DNA from: Hymenopellis radicata
Taxonomy: Eukaryota > Basidiomycota > Agaricomycetes > Agaricales > Physalacriaceae
Direction: 5' to 3'
DNA: 64,000 nucleotides
Assembly: GCA_015501595.1 (NCBI GenBank)
Contig: JADNRX010000191.1
Location: forward strand, 1-64,000
Part shown: in pieces, positions 46,600 to 57,433 of the stretch
Numbering within the stretch: the stretch's first letter is position 1
How the letters are laid out: each line of letters begins with the position of its first letter
Position numbers and translations under genes: made by a program
Notes under the pieces: model-generated
Told to the model about the DNA's origin: nothing
What the model saw: only the letters and a program-made list of their open reading frames with translations
Databases searched by the model: none

Positions 46600-47704
46600 A
46601 GCGGTATTGAATGTTGGCGGAAGCGACGAGATGAACTTGACCCAGAGTCATCGCGGATATTTGTACCCTCCCCGACGATGACGCCCGTGCTTTATAAGAG
46701 AGTTGTCTTTGTAAAGGTCTACGTGACTTCGGCCGAAAGACGAGAGGAATGACGACCGTGTTTAAATGCAAAAGATCTTCAGTAGAAATCGTTCCACTAG
46801 CCTGGGGGCAGCTGGGGGTCAATTAAGAGCCTCTAAATTGATAGCCAATGGACGACAACAACAGGACCGGATTCGAGCGTGAAAAAGGGAGAGACGGCAG
46901 CGACGTTAGCACTACTAATACTAGCCAGGGAGTCTTGCGTGTTTACAAAAACAGAAAGAGAATGAAAGCTGGATGAAAGGAGCGCTAAGGCAACCCTAAC
47001 CCTAATTCTACGGCAGGTCTGAATCGGTTCCGGAACGCGTGTTCGGCCGCGGCTGACAGCCGAAACAGGCTCTCACCGAACCCATCAGGGTGCTTTCCGT
47101 GTCTTGTTCTGACCCCCTGGGAGCTTATATGCCATCCGGAATTCTCTCTTATGGAGGGCTTTACGCCTGTCTATGTTCCAGATCCTGTCTTGTCAATCAT
47201 CAACAGGTTGCTATCCTCTGCATCCTCCAGTCACCTGGCGTAGACAACTTGCTATATTCGTTGTACTTCTACTTTGCGACCTGACCGAGCACGTTCTGTT
47301 CGAGTTTCTTCGCAGTACGGACGCGTTCTTGCCATTGGAGCGAGCTGGGAAGTATTTTCGTTCACGTTCGGAGTATCGTGCTCTGCGAGCCCAACCCCGG
47401 ATGACACAGTTCGGAGTTCCCGCATTTCAATGCCCATCATGGACAATGGATGAACCGCAATACGGCGCTGCTTTCCCCGTTGATCGTCGAATGGGATGCT
47501 TTCCTGTAATGTCGCACTGGTGATGCTACGAAAGTAAGTAACGCGGAAAGATAAGTGTCTAGAGTTAAAAGGATGGTGGTGTGGTATGTGGAAACATCAG
47601 ACTTTAGCTCAGAGTCCTGAATACCTTCATACGCACGTAAGTGGACCCTACCGCGTCTCACAAGTTTTCGATGAACTCACCGGTACTTGAAGCATTCTAA
47701 CATT
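46600..47704. other. Intergenic gap
   Basis: Upstream of the MFS start and of UbiA copy 3. Contains a telomere-like AACCCTAACCCTAA at 46992-47006. Short plus-strand frames (47090-47284, 47173-47523) have no recognisable content. Confidence 0.5.
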
Positions 47705-48676
47705 ATGATCGCCTCTGTTCTCCTCAAGGAATTGCAATTGTGCTGGGGCTTCGCCCGACGCGACCTCGGAATTGGTACTCTTCCCGTATGTGTTTTCATG
47801 TTCAGTCAATAAGTCACCAGTCTGATGGAAAGATAGGTCCCTCTTTTCACCATGGCATCACTTCTATTCAAGAACACCCCGGCGAAAGAAATGGTTCGTC
47901 CTATCGCCGCTGCGTTCGTCTACGGCATCTTCTACCTCTACTCCTTCGTCGTCGCCAACCAAATCGCGGGTGTCGAAGAGGACATGATTAACAAGCCTGA
48001 CCGCCCATTACATCTGGCGCCACATCGCTTCAAGCAGCGACTATCCGATATTATATCCTCTCCGCGCTGTACCTCGCCTACTCGTATTTTCTCGGATTGG
48101 AGAAGTACACTCTTCTCTGGATCGCGACCACGTACGCGCACAACTTCCTCGGGTTTGCCACCTTCGGGCCGACGAAGGACATGTGTATGGGCTTTGGTGC
48201 GATAGCACAGCTCATGGCGGCATGGACTATCGGGGGAGCGGCACCACAGATGGGCTGGAAGTGGACGAAGACCATCACGATTTTCATGTCGTGGCTATCC
48301 CAATCCAGGACCTACGTGACGTTCCTGGGGATCTTAAGGCTGGGCGTTGGACGACACCTATGATTCTAGGTGACATGCCGTGTAAGTCGTGCCATTTAGT
48401 TTTGGACCAGTTGTTGAAGTATGTGGCAGCGCGCTTGCACATCACAGCGGCATCTTTGTGGCGCAGTACATGTTGGTCAAGGATTGTATTCTTGAGCAGA
48501 GGGACGACGCCGTGGGGTGCCTTACATCGGCAGTGATCGCCTTCATGGGTCTAACTGTGGTCGCCCATCTCTTTGCTGATCGTTCCCTCCATGGTGGTCA
48601 AATCTCCTACAGGCTGTACACGGTGGTCTACGTAGCTCAACTAGCGGCAGCGTGTGTGGCACTGAAGGCTCATTAA
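47705..48676 (+). pseudogene. UbiA-type prenyltransferase copy 3, three frameshifts
   Basis: Exons 47705-47785, 47837-48381 and 48448-48676 mirror the copies at 15.7 and 18.1 kb (first exon exactly 81 bases in all). It keeps MIASVLLKELQLCWGFARRD, NQIAGVEEDMINKPDRP (one Asp of the first motif changed to Glu), LLWIATTYAHNFLGF and, in another frame, DLRDVPGDLKAGRW. Single bases are missing at the C run 48004-48006, the GG at 48293-48294 and the GG at 48449-48450, so exon 2 is 545 bases and exon 3 is 229, against 546-547 and 230. The first break is at the same codon as in copy 2. About 30 kb from the other two copies. Confidence 0.75.
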
Positions 48677-48881
48677 ACCTAGCACGTAAGCTATTCGTCT
48701 AGTTCTCAGAAATGTATACTTCTGCCATTGCTCCAAGTTTCGCGTCGCGCGTTGAAGTGAGTTTTCTTTGTATGATCCCAATTTCTTATTATGAAATAAT
48801 ATCACCGAAAATTGAGTTCACTGTACAGAAACATTGGGAACAAAGTGCAACTGCAACTTGTGACTGAACATTTCCCGACGC

Positions 48882-49201
48882 TTAGTTGGGGACGCAAATA
48901 AGGACGCCACAAGAGTTGGTCTGGCAAGCTGTGCAGTCTTATGAGACGCGCACGACGCGGGTGAAAGGCCGGAAGACTTACTGCCTTGAGACTGCGCGAA
49001 GGCACACGAATGTCCGACGCCGTAGTGGTTGGAGCCGTTGCAGGCGTCGACTCAGGGGGGTAAGTCATACTACCGACATTGAGAGATGACCATGGACAGA
49101 CCATCGTTGTCGGCGATAGCGGGAGCAGCGCTAGCTTGGCCGGCGAGCAAGAATGCAGCGGCAGCGGCAGCGAAGATGAGGTGGGTGAACTTGAACATCA
49201 T
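48882..49201 (-). CDS. Small secreted cysteine-rich protein 1
   Basis: Exons 49102-49201, 48982-49050 and 48882-48928 give 71 residues. A signal peptide (MMFKFTHLIFAAAAAAFLLA) precedes APAIADNDG, VDACNGSNHYGVGHSCAF, QSQGTCQTNSCG and LICVPN. Five cysteines lie in the 38-residue mature core, C-x(11)-C-x(8)-C-x(4)-C-x(4)-C. Size, secretion and cysteine spacing fit fungal small secreted proteins, whose roles range from effectors to cell-wall or antimicrobial peptides; none can be assigned. Divergent from copy 2, with a TATA-like TATAAAATA 100 bases upstream. Confidence 0.8.
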
Positions 49202-49300
49202 CTTTGTAGTACAAGGGATTCAAGTGAGAGGTTGAAGTGACTCGTTGTGGTGTAAGTGTGTTAGGCTGGCGGGTTGGGGAAAACGGAAAACCACGCTACT

Positions 49301-49309
49301 TATTTTATA
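49301..49309 (-). promoter_or_regulatory. TATA box for secreted protein 1
   Basis: TATAAAATA read on the minus strand, 100 bases before the ATG at 49201. Confidence 0.55.
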
Positions 49310-49643
49310 CCTACGCGCCCAAGGCTACTACATACAAACCGAGATGCAATGAAGCCGTTTCGTCTCAGCGATCCTAGCCCCGTGATGCACAGAAATAGTC
49401 GAGTAGTTCGCGTCTCCCCGATCACTTTCGGGAAACCAAACGTGGTAACCTCCACCGCCTTTATCATATTAGTGAGGTACGGTTAGAACGGACGTCAGAT
49501 TCCTATCGAATGTACAGCATGGACCGCGAGAAGTTCTGTCGCAGCGTAGTAAGTCTGAACGAAGAAATCGTACATTCATTTCGCAGTCGTGGACATGAAA
49601 CGATGGCTGGTCTTCCGCATCGGAAAACAAGCGCCCAACCTCG

Positions 49644-49650
49644 TATAAAA
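49644..49650 (+). promoter_or_regulatory. TATA box for secreted protein 2
   Basis: TATAAAA followed by GG, 85 bases before the ATG at 49735; strong consensus. Confidence 0.6.
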
Positions 49651-49734
49651 GGCTTCAGTAAAACTTCACTTCACATTCATCCAGTTTACTCACAACGAGT
49701 CGAAGCCCTCTTCATCTCTGCTCCTCCTCCAAAG

Positions 49735-50041
49735 ATGATGTTCAAACTCACCATCCAAGTCCTCGCCATCGCCGCCGCCTTCTTGGTCGGTGTCAACGCC
49801 ATCGCCGACGATGCTGGTAGGTCACATTTCACAGAGTCCTAACACCTACTGACACAAAAGTCGTTATAGTCGATGCCTGCAACGGCTCCAACCACTACGA
49901 CGTTGGACATTCGTGCGCCTTCGCGGAGTCTCAAGGCAGTAAGCCGCGCTCGATTGTCGTTGAAACATAGGTGTTAAACTGACAACTTCTATAGCTTGCC
50001 AGCTCAACGCGTGCGGCAACTTGATCTGCATTCCTAACTAG
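49735..50041 (+). CDS. Small secreted cysteine-rich protein 2
   Basis: Exons 49735-49816, 49870-49938 and 49995-50041 give 65 residues: signal peptide MMFKLTIQVLAIAAAFLVGV, then NAIADDA, VDACNGSNHYDVGHSCAF, ESQGTCQLNACG and NLICIPN. Intron positions and phases are identical to copy 1, and exons 2 and 3 have the same lengths (69 and 47), so the pair arose by duplication and inversion. Five mature cysteines are conserved. Intact, with its own TATA box. The 530 bases between the two genes would hold both promoters, allowing shared control. Confidence 0.85.
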
Positions 50042-50261
50042 ACCACGTCCACTTGTTGTCCCACATCTATATTTGAACGCAGATATCTTCATCAGAAGAC
50101 TGTCTCCTACGTGAATGGCGCCGTGAGCGCGTCAAGATGAACCGTCTTCATGCGCGCGAAGACACTGAGGGAGACGAGCGCATTCAAAAGGCCATACTAA
50201 AGCGGTGCTCAATTATTGAAAGTATCGGCCCAACACTAGAAAGGCGCCCTGTGCTTACTGA

Positions 50262-50403
50262 CAGAAAATTGCATTGGTGCGCCTTCGCGCAGTCTCAAGG
50301 CGGTAAGGCTCATTCAGTCGGTGATTCCTAGAGAAAGCCTTTCAGTCTGCGAGTACAACGCGTGTGGGAACCTAATCTGCATTCCTCTGCATTCCAAACT
50401 AGG
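50262..50403 (+). pseudogene. Small secreted protein 3, 3' fragment
   Basis: Contains W-C-A-F-A-Q-S-Q-G then a GTAAGG donor, a TTTCAG acceptor and C-E-Y-N-A-C-G-N-L-I-C-I-P, matching exons 2-3 of the two intact copies. The signal-peptide exon and the start of exon 2 are missing, so it is a remnant of a third tandem copy. Confidence 0.75.
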
Positions 50404-50535
50404 CAAGATCAAGTTGTAGTCGTGTCGCTCGAAGTAGTAGCACGAGTCGCTGACTTGAAATATATGTGTCCACGCCATCGACCCGAGTCTAGAAAGAGAT
50501 AATGCTTGAAACAACCGTACAGAGGGAAGAACGTC

Positions 50536-51818
50536 TTAACCTCGCCTCGACTTCTTATCCCAATGTCCCGATACCGTCTCCTCGCCACTCCTTTTGCGGC
50601 CAGCTAAACTAGGAGACGCTAGACAGGAACGTTGACGCAAGGCATCCAATTCCCGTAGCACTTCTTCTAACGACTGCGTAAACTCCATGACCGCTGGGAG
50701 GTCGGCAGGGCGCAAAATCGGAACACTACGCAATAGCATGGCGACCTCTTCCATCCATGCAGTGCTTGGCACCAGTTCATGCAGTATCTCTTGGCCAGAT
50801 TGTTCCTGTATGAAGTGATCTCAAAATGAGGACTTTATGAGAGTGAATCAAATACACATACAGAGGCCAAGTTTACTGGGTCGTTCACTGAGCAACCGCC
50901 ATCAGATGCAGTGTTCCTTGCAGCATTCGAGGGTCATCGAGTCGTCCTGTCGGAGGCGCAGTGATAGGGACGGGTTCATTCTCTTTGTCCACGATCTGAG
51001 CCGCCTTGAGCCTGTTGAACTTCCTATACAACGCCCGCGTATCGCCCTTCTCCAAAACCCAACGATACTTTCGATCATCCGCCATACCCTGGTATCCTCG
51101 GCACTCCACCAAACGTTGGTTTTCCTTCCGCACGTCCCGAGGCTGGCTCCAGCAACCATTTGCTTGAGTGCATGCTCGTAAACAGAGGGGTGGACGCGAA
51201 CTGGGGGTTATGTGTCAAACAAGCGGCTTGACACGCGTCGTTGTGCTTCAAGTGACCACGGATGCGTAGAATCTGCTGCGTGGACACGAGATACGTGACC
51301 TCAGCGTGGGCGAGACATCCCGTGAATGGAAACGGGTTGGATCTGGTTTTGCTTCCCGCGACGACGTGGTCGTAACCGCAGTGACTGTCGTTTTCTTCAA
51401 TTTGAGCACACGAAAGATCGTGCACGACTTACCACTGATATAAGACGCGTCTAGTCAGACCCGGATCGTGGACCGCTGTGTTGGACGAGGACAACGCGGC
51501 CCAGCGGACACCCCACTTTGTCCCGGCCCGGGGTTCGCCGACCTTGTCGAGGCCGTATGCAGCCAGCATCATTCGTGCTTCCCGCTGATTATAATCGGCG
51601 TCCGCTCCATACGCGTCAAAGACACGCTCTGTATATTCGACTGAGCCCCAGGCAGCTCTCTGGTCATCGTTGAGAACGAGGTTTGCCACGAGAACCTGAG
51701 ACGCGAGTTGTAGAGAAGTCAAGCCTGATCCCGTTTTTACGCGCTCGGCCTTTTTGAGATGGGCATTGGCAGCGTCTGTGGCAGAGACTGGAACGAAACG
51801 GATGGTATCGTATGGCAT
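50536..51818 (-). pseudogene. Transposase-like (FAR1/MULE-type) N-terminal protein, broken
   Basis: Starts MPYDTIRFVPVSATDAA. Exon 51429-51818 ends at GTAAGT and joins, via a CGACAG acceptor near 51380, to C-H-C-G-Y-D-H, PFTGCLAHAEVTYL and ILRIRGHLKHNDACQAA: a Cys/His cluster reminiscent of the zinc-binding N-terminus of FAR1/MULE-like proteins. Then H-P-S-V-Y-E-H-A-L, RKENQRLVECRGYQG, KYRWVLEKGDTRALYRKFN, a donor near 50842 and a final exon LASEQSGQEILHELV..HWDKKSRRG. Reaching these frames needs single added bases near 51192, 51133 and 50890. The downstream transposase catalytic domain is not present. Family assignment rests on remembered similarity to agaricomycete genes of this layout. Confidence 0.5.
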
Positions 51819-52008
51819 GGAAGTGCTGAAAGCAGGACGAAGCTGTAAACAAAGGATAAAGCGGGACAGAAAAGTGACGTTTACGCACAACGGTCTTCTA
51901 TTACTCCATCTTCAGCTCATTACGACGCTCGGAGGAGCTAAAGACGGCGGGGGACGGTTTTCCAAAAAAATTTAAGCCGGAGGAACATCGACGTGGCGAA
52001 AGCAGAGG

Positions 52009-53128
52009 TCACCGTTGATCGAGGTAGTGGTCAAGAGCATGGTGTCGACCAAACATTCTGATCATTTCCTCCACTCCGAAGTCTCCAATCTTGCCGTCTG
52101 AAATTTCAGTGAAATGGAGTCTCCACGCCATGTCGTTGAGGGTTTCCTGTTATCCTGCTTATTGGAGAGTCGTCTCCGCCCGTCCTTACATGAACGTCAA
52201 CCCAACTTGCGTTCTTTGGTCCACGAGCAGACCCAATCGCGACCTAGACTGTCGCGGCGCTGCGATAATGCTCTCTATTTCAAGCCCACTACAAACAAAC
52301 CAAATGCATACGATTACCCCGTCAGTTCTTTCCAAGTTCGCCACCCGCGGTTTAATGATATCGTACATCAATATCCCAAATTGTTCGCGCTCCTTAGGCT
52401 TTAAGGCCTTCGAAGCCTCCATCGTTTTCCCGGAGTGTAACGATTCGGCTGCGGTGGGTGAGGGCCTGAGCCTCTCTCCACAGAAACTCTGAGTCCGGAC
52501 GGGATTGTATATTTCTTTGAATCGACCTCACTCAGTTCGATGTACCCTGCATAACACTGAGCATTGTTGCACATTAAGGAGGGTGAAGGAAAGAAACGCA
52601 CTCTGGCCATTGGCAAGACTCTCAATCGTTACTTCACCTGCCGCAATCCTTTCGTATACCAGAGGAATACCTCTCCAACGTGACCTGTACACGTTGAAGG
52701 TGATCTTGGCTCGCGGCTTATCAGGTCTGAGGACGTGATCATTTGAATCACTGTTCGACATAGCACTGAACCAAGGGACATACAGTGTAATCCTGTCGTA
52801 TTCCCAGGTGCTGTCCTTGCTTGCCGATGTGGACCCCTCATACTTCTTCCCGTTTAGATCAATCATCGTAAGAACGAGAAAGTATGTGCGTGACGGTTTG
52901 AGGAATTCAGGAAATGGTATATTGAAGCTTTTATCGCCTCGCCTAATCCTATACGCTGGGAGGCACAATCAACAAAACGAATATTTCAGTAAGAAGTAGA
53001 GATATACAACATACAAGAAGCGTCGAACTCCACCAGCGAACTACATGAACAATGAGCGGACGAACAAACGGACATTCTGAGGACACTTACACCCAAGGCA
53101 CGATGGGAAGAGAGGCAGTGGGTAGCAT
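52009..53128 (-). CDS. C2-like domain protein, two frame breaks
   Basis: Exons 53091-53128, 53015-53040, 52573-52955, 52318-52546, 52190-52243 and 52009-52146. The first three give MLPTASLPIVPWVSLVEF, YRIRRGDKSFNIPFPEFL, YFLVLTMIDLNGKKYEGS and ITFNVYRSRWRGIPLVYE...GEVTIESL: a beta-sandwich pattern like a C2 domain (about residues 40-150), which usually binds lipid or protein. The C-terminus KNASWVDVHETLNDMAWRLH..DHYLDQR is helical. In exon 4 one base is missing at the start (expected GGG, near 52546) and one at GGG near 52431; with both added the 77 codons fit phase 0 on both sides. Related C2 leads occur in agaricomycete NACHT-type proteins, but no NTPase domain is present here. Confidence 0.5.
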
Positions 53129-55183
53129 AGCTGGAGATGATATCGCGTTGAAAAAAAGACTTTGCTAGAAAGCTCGGGGTTGGAGAGGAAAAGACCATGC
53201 GCCAGGTCGGCGCCTTTTCAATGAAAGTCGTGGCCTCGTGTCGTACAACTGGCGTAAAAACGCAAGCGTTGTTACGAACTCGAAGGGAGATTCTTCCCAT
53301 GTATGGACCTACAATAACTTGTCCCAGGCGGCGGATGGTTCGAGTTGTAAAGCAGGCCGAGGATGAGTTAGGATGGAAGCGCAGAAGGGAGTATTCGGGG
53401 GGCGATATAGATTGCGGTTGGATTATGGGAATATGGTGTTTAGTTCCCGCGCGCGACTGGAGAAGTCCGACATGCCGAGTTATAGTTGGCCACACGTACT
53501 CGATGCGGGAAGAACAAGGATGAGTCCGAGCTCAAAGGCTATGGTGAGCTTCAAGCACGCGTCCAAATCCAAGTGTCAAGTTGTGACTAGTCGACTCGCG
53601 GTATTTGGCAGGAAAGGGCATCGTCCCAACAATTAGGAACGTGTTTGAGGTCGTGCGCGTAACAAGAGGCAAAGCGACAAGCAGTACATAAACAGGCAGC
53701 ACGCTTGCTGAATCTAAGCGCCTACATGCCGAGCGGCTACCCACCGCGTAGTCATAATGACACCGTGGTGGGTACGAGGAGCACGGTGTTGAAAATGACA
53801 GGGAACGGGACGGTGACCCAAGCGAGCCAGGTCGAAGAACGTTGGAGACATGAAGAGATAGGCGAATTCATGTTCCGTCAGGTGGCGAGACGTTTCGGCC
53901 CCCCGTCTTTGCTTCATCTCCGCTGCATTAACGTCAAATAAGACAATGCTGTTAAACGAAGGAAATCAGGTTGCGTACTTCGTCGACACCCATGCGCACC
54001 CAAGGCAAGATATCTCGTCATTGTGTTCCTTCTGAATCTCCACGTCCAAGTAGTAATTGACCTTCCTCCCTTGCATGATCACTATCCCAGGTATTCGTCC
54101 ATGCCATGTCATTGAATGTAGGAACTGGACTCAGTCAAAGGCATCAGAATTATGGAGAGCAGTGTAGACAGCTATTGTGACCGACAGGCTGTCTGTCAAG
54201 CGAGTCGGGCGCAGCGCTCATGACGGGAGGAAGCTGGAACGAAGCAAATGATCATGATGGATCACGACAATGATGTTGCTTTCAAACGGCCAACTCTGTT
54301 TCCTTACTGCTCTCTGTGCTACCCATTGGCTCTGTATCTCAGCCCTATTTCACTTTCTGTCTACATTTTATTATCGCTGTCTTTGGTCGACTTTCGCTCC
54401 TGGATGAAGGCCTTATGACCCGCTCTCAGTGGACAACGCCTAGCAACGCCTACGATGATCCCTGCATCTTTTTCTCGTTCAACCACGTTAGATTAGACGC
54501 GTCATCCAATATACGCCTATTTACCCATGAGAACCTAGCTCGTCCGAATCTTTGAGCATGATCTAACCTGGAATCAAACCTGCTGGTACGCGTTCCTATC
54601 GTAATAGAAAAGCTCGTTTTAGCAGAGGCTGGCGAGGAAGCTAACTTGAGACAGAGAGGCGGAAAAATTGTTATGGAACGCTGTAGGCTGGACTAGATTT
54701 TAGCGTCTTCTCTCCTACCACCATCGTATTCTACGCGCCGACTTTCAAGACCTCCGAGCCACTTCTCAACTTATCCCTACCGCTATCTTTGAGGATATAC
54801 GAGTGAGCTTCGTTCCTCAATTCTGCTGTTTTAGGTGTGCTGACCGGGCGGTTTGACAGAGAACATAAAGGTCATAAGCACTAGAGGTCTATAAACATTG
54901 GCCTCTGGGTCAAAGAAGACGAACACTCGCCGTGAATCTGTAGGAGCGCGCAACCGTGTAGATTAACGCCCTTCGGCTCAGGTAAACAAACATCCCATTG
55001 TTGTTGGCCTTGATCATGTGCCTCTGGTCTTGTACGTCGCGCGTTTTAACAATGGTGGGTCACGTCCTCTCTCTTGTAATCATTCCACCATACCTCTCAA
55101 GGTCAGTGTAACGCATCTCGTCCGTCGCCAAACTCAGGATTTCATCTTGCAGTGCTCAACATCAATGCTAGACGACACGGACA
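53129..55183. other. Intergenic stretch without supported gene
   Basis: Frames at 53197-53523, 53705-53941 and 54316-54555 lack motifs and overlap opposing frames. No repeats or tRNA arms noted. Confidence 0.45.
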
Positions 55184-56367
55184 ATGCCGACACAACCTGA
55201 CATCGAGTGCACGATCGCCCAACTCCACCAGTCCGCCGTCGACCGCGATTTCGAGGAAGCAGCGCGGTTACTCCCGATTGTTCTCACCCATCCCGAGTTC
55301 AAGCCCGGCATCGATGGCGCGGCGCCCGACCCTTTAGCACCACTCAATAACCATTCCAATGTCATCGTCAATTTGCAAGCGCATATGTTGCTGGACCTCA
55401 ACTCTATTAACGACTTCCCATTCAATGCAAGCTCCCCGCTGCTGTTTCGACATCTCATGGACACCCTCTCCTTTTGTACGACGAGACATGCGAACTGATG
55501 TCCGCCTCTGGCCAAGTCTGCGAAGCTCTGGAAGTCGTGCTGAGCACCGTCTGCGGCATGTTTCTGGATTGTCCTACGGGACTGAACACGGTGCCCGACG
55601 ATATCAAGCTCATCTTCGACTACTTCTTGCTGATTTCTCAGTCCACGTATACAGGAGATGGCGTAGTCTCGCTTGAACTGATCATACGTGTTATTGCGCA
55701 AGTTCCAGAGATGAACAGCTGGTTGCATGATGCCATACGCGCATGTTCTCAGGACACCGTCTTTCGTGGATGGGATAATGGTATTCAGTGTGCTTATGTG
55801 GCATTCAGAAACTGCATCACTGACCGCCTCCCGCCACATGTGCTCCACACCAACTTGATGTGCCTCGATGTCTTCACACTAGAGTCGTACTTCAACGAGG
55901 CTCTTGCAGAGCGGGATGGCTTGATGATGATGAGCCTACTCCTCGAAGTCAAGTTGATCGCCAGGCGTCCATCCGGTGAAGAAGCGTTCTGGTGCAATCT
56001 GCCTTTGATGCGTCTGTCGACGTGTATTTATAACATTCTACCTGCACATCCGCCTCTCCTCGTGACGGCGCTGGACTCGCCCTTTGGCTTCTTACAGACG
56101 CTTGCGCGCGCCGTGGATTATTTGGGGCGGAATCCTACGGATCTGCTTTATTCCTGGAGGGAGGGGTGGAGGTTACCTGATATCATTGACTTGATCGAGC
56201 AGGCAATCGTGCAGGGGAATGAGATTGTGACGGAAAATGTGCGGTATCGTATGGAAGGGATTCGGACTCTGGGGTTGGGTTGTGTTACGGGTCCGGGGAT
56301 AGAGAATGAGCATAGAATGGCGAAGGCGTGGGTGAGGTTGCAGGAGGCCTTAGGCAAGTCTTCTTGA
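55184..56367 (+). CDS. Helical hypothetical protein, one frame break
   Basis: MPTQPDIECTIAQLHQSA starts at 55184 and reads to HLMDTLSF (55473), then the next frame continues LYDETCELMSASGQV to the stop at 56367; one T in the TTTT at 55470-55473 seems to be missing. The restored product would be about 394 residues, almost all alpha-helical, without signal peptide, membrane segments or catalytic motifs; cysteines are scattered. The pattern of paired amphipathic helices could be HEAT/ARM-like. I do not recognise the family. No introns are seen, and a splice alternative at TTT|GTACGA leaves no in-frame acceptor. Confidence 0.55.
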
Positions 56368-56552
56368 GGCTGAACTTGAAAGGATATCACAGTGTCTCCG
56401 GTTCGTTCGGTAACTTCAGCACTTGTATGTGTATCTATGTCACAAATTATTCATTTCGGACTAGAGTTCCTTCTTCCCGCCGCCGGCGGCGGTATCGTGG
56501 CGCATTCTGTACGGGGTGACGTATGTAACTGAAGCTTTTCCAACCGTCTATG

Positions 56553-56647
56553 TCTCTGGTAGTGTATCAGTTAGTACACGCGCCTGTCACGAGTCGACAG
56601 TAAGAGTGTTGGCGCGCGAAAGCTGGGTTCGACTCCCAGCCAGAGAG
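56553..56647 (+). tRNA. tRNA-Asp (GUC) with 21-nt intron
   Basis: Acceptor stem TCTCTGG/CCAGAGA, D arm TAGTGTATCAGTTAGTACA, anticodon stem CGCGC/GCGCG with loop CTGTCA (anticodon GTC at 56586-56588), T arm CTGGGTTCGACTCCCAG and discriminator G. The intron is about 56590-56610, one base 3' of the anticodon. The 3' half is identical to the tRNA-Asp at 30059-30161 while the intron differs in length and sequence. Confidence 0.9.
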
Positions 56648-57433
56648 CTGGAGAGAGCCCGCACTTCCTGCGACAATTGATTTTGCTTCTATCACATTGA
56701 AATTTGACCTCTCTTTTTGCGCCCGTAGCCCAGTGCCCACTGCAACAAGTCAACGGCGCTTTGATGAAGGAATGCGCATTGCGTTGGTTACACACGACTG
56801 AAGACGGAGTCGGACAAGAGTGACGACAGGAGCTTTAATCATGAGCTCAACGCAGTATTACTTTCCACTTGCCGCCAAAGCGCACTCTGTCTCAGCCTCC
56901 CGCTTCCTCTATCGCTTGTCTATCGCCTGAGTCTGGTGACTCTGATCTGAGAAACACCGCGAGTGCATTGCTTCGGCCCGGTGAGCGGGATGTGTTTACA
57001 GCCACCGCCGGCGTCAAACACGACCTTGACCAAGATTTGCCTTTTACTTACTAAGTACGCGTTTACAGCTCGCCATGGCCCTCTTGTTACTCGTCGCTGG
57101 TGAATCAACGCCGAAGTCGCTCCAACGCGCCACAGAATCGATAGTTTTTACATACTGCTCACTGCCCAGCGCGATTCCTATTCGACTAAAGTTGCCGGCA
57201 ATAACGCACGTCCGAGTCGCATATGCTATCAACGGCACCATGCACGGCTATGTAAGATAGATAGATAGATAGATATATTTTTACGTGCATCTAGCCCTTA
57301 TAGAACACAGCACGGTCCGTACTACACTATACATGCTACGGTACCGAACCCAGCCTCTCCCTAATTGATCCAGATTGGTCCCTGTCGGGTACGTCCTCAC
57401 AATGCTCAGGAGAGGGGGGTGAAAACCTTGTAA
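56648..57433. other. Intergenic with (GATA)n microsatellite
   Basis: A short GATA tetranucleotide run lies at 57254-57275. No gene supported. Confidence 0.6.

Noticed and set aside
57254..57275. GATA repeats as a CRISPR-like or regulatory array
   Set aside because: Plain tetranucleotide microsatellite without spacers.
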